Assembly (NCBI GenBank): GCA_030044775.1
Contig: JASICF010000516.1
Span: 1 to 15,954, forward strand
Source: Candidatus Sulfotelmatobacter sp.
Lineage (GTDB): Bacteria; Acidobacteriota; Terriglobia; Terriglobales; Acidobacteriaceae
Length of the DNA stretch: 15,954 bases
Reading direction: 5' to 3'
Positions 15,411-15,954 of the stretch are shown in pieces. A model generated the notes under the pieces. The model was not told the DNA's origin. It ran no database searches and saw nothing but the letters and a program-made list of their open reading frames with translations. Both the position numbers and the translations under genes were made by a program. Within the stretch, counting starts at the first letter, position 1; each line of letters begins with the position of its first letter.

Positions 15411-15954
15411 AGGGATTCAAAGCTCCTCAAGGCCAAGCCCACGGCTACCGCCAACTGGCCTGGATTCTGCTCCACCAGTTCCACTCCCGGGCCCTCGGTC
15501 GGGGGCACGACTCGCTGGAACGGGTTCAGCAATTCCACCGGCATCGAAAACTCCTGCCGCAACGCTTCCATCAGTCCGGGAACCTTTGCCGAGCCTCCGG
15601 CGAGGTAAATCTTTTCAATGTGCTCTCCCGCCGCGCTGGCGCGGAAGAAATCGAACGTCTTCTGAATTTCCAGAACGATGATTTCCGTCACTTGCTGCAG
15701 AATCGGCGTCTTTGCGTCTTCACTGACGGTTCCTACTTTTTCTCCCAGCTTCAGTTTCTCGGCATCTTCGAAATTCAAATCCAGCTCTTTCTGCAGCGAA
15801 TCCGTGTACTGATGCCCGCCCACGCTGACGTCGCGCGGAAACAGCGGCGTGGTGCCTTTCACAATGTTGATGTTCATGACGCTGGCGCCAAGGTTCAAAA
15901 GCGCCACCACCTGGCCCGGAGCGGGCTGGTAGTTGTACTCGTAGCAGTTCTGCA
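15407..15954 (-). CDS. pilM: Type IV pilus actin-like ATPase PilM, C-terminal part (partial)
   Basis: PilM is a cytoplasmic actin-like ATP-binding protein that organises the pilus alignment complex under the inner membrane. Only the last 182 or so codons are in the window; the frame stays open to the right edge, so the internal GTG at 15910 is not the true start. The reading begins NCYEYNYQPAPGQVVALLNLGAS, in which the LNLGAS strand is an actin-fold phosphate-binding element. Near the end lie IYLAGGSAKVPGLMEAL, the adenosine-binding motif, and QLAVAVGLALRSFE, the usual C-terminal helix. The stop overlaps the pilN start by four bases. The promoter of the operon lies beyond the window. Confidence 0.93.
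   Translation of the reverse strand, partial: QNCYEYNYQPAPGQVVALLNLGASVMNINIVKGTTPLFPRDVSVGGHQYTDSLQKELDLNFEDAEKLKLGEKVGTVSEDAKTPILQQVTEIIVLEIQKTFDFFRASAAGEHIEKIYLAGGSAKVPGLMEALRQEFSMPVELLNPFQRVVPPTEGPGVELVEQNPGQLAVAVGLALRSFESL

Overview
The window reads as ordinary chromosomal DNA from a free-living Gram-negative bacterium, most likely an acidobacterium (Terriglobia-like). This is inferred from the moderately high GC content, a complete-looking pilM-N-O-P-Q order with AMIN-bearing PilP and PilQ, several secreted hydrolases, and a secreted LolA-like protein of a type I associate with Acidobacteria. No database was consulted. I see no tRNA, rRNA, insertion sequence, integrase, CRISPR array or phage gene. 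No gene-free stretch exceeds about 210 bases.

Left part (1-3794): a partial exported protein (perhaps the N-terminus of a lytic transglycosylase) runs off the left edge on the minus strand, behind a good sigma-70-type promoter. Upstream of it, also on minus, are holB (DNA polymerase III delta') and tmk (thymidylate kinase). These two are often neighbours; here they are separated by an opposite-strand gene for a secreted beta-propeller-like protein.

Middle part (3919-10446): a plus-strand series holds a secreted M61 metallopeptidase with a PDZ domain, a secreted M28 peptidase of the glutamate-carboxypeptidase-II type with all zinc ligands, a HAD phosphatase, a small protein that may have a transglutaminase-like fold, and a secreted LolA-like protein with a long charged helix. 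The two peptidases suggest breakdown of peptides outside the cytoplasm. A strong hairpin at 10512-10550 ends this series and also terminates the converging pil operon.

Right part (10582-15954): the minus-strand operon pilM (5' end cut by the window edge), pilN, pilO, pilP, pilQ encodes the type IV pilus alignment complex and the outer-membrane secretin. PilM and PilN overlap by four bases, and the N-O and O-P gaps are 9-10 bases. PilQ follows a 94-base gap with a GC-rich hairpin next to its ribosome binding site. The most notable point is that PilP carries an AMIN domain that aligns without gaps to the AMIN domain of PilQ (51 of 102 residues identical by my hand count), indicating duplication of a cell-wall-binding module inside the operon. 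I did not find a clearly new multi-gene system; the findings are refinements on known machinery and a few uncharacterised proteins.
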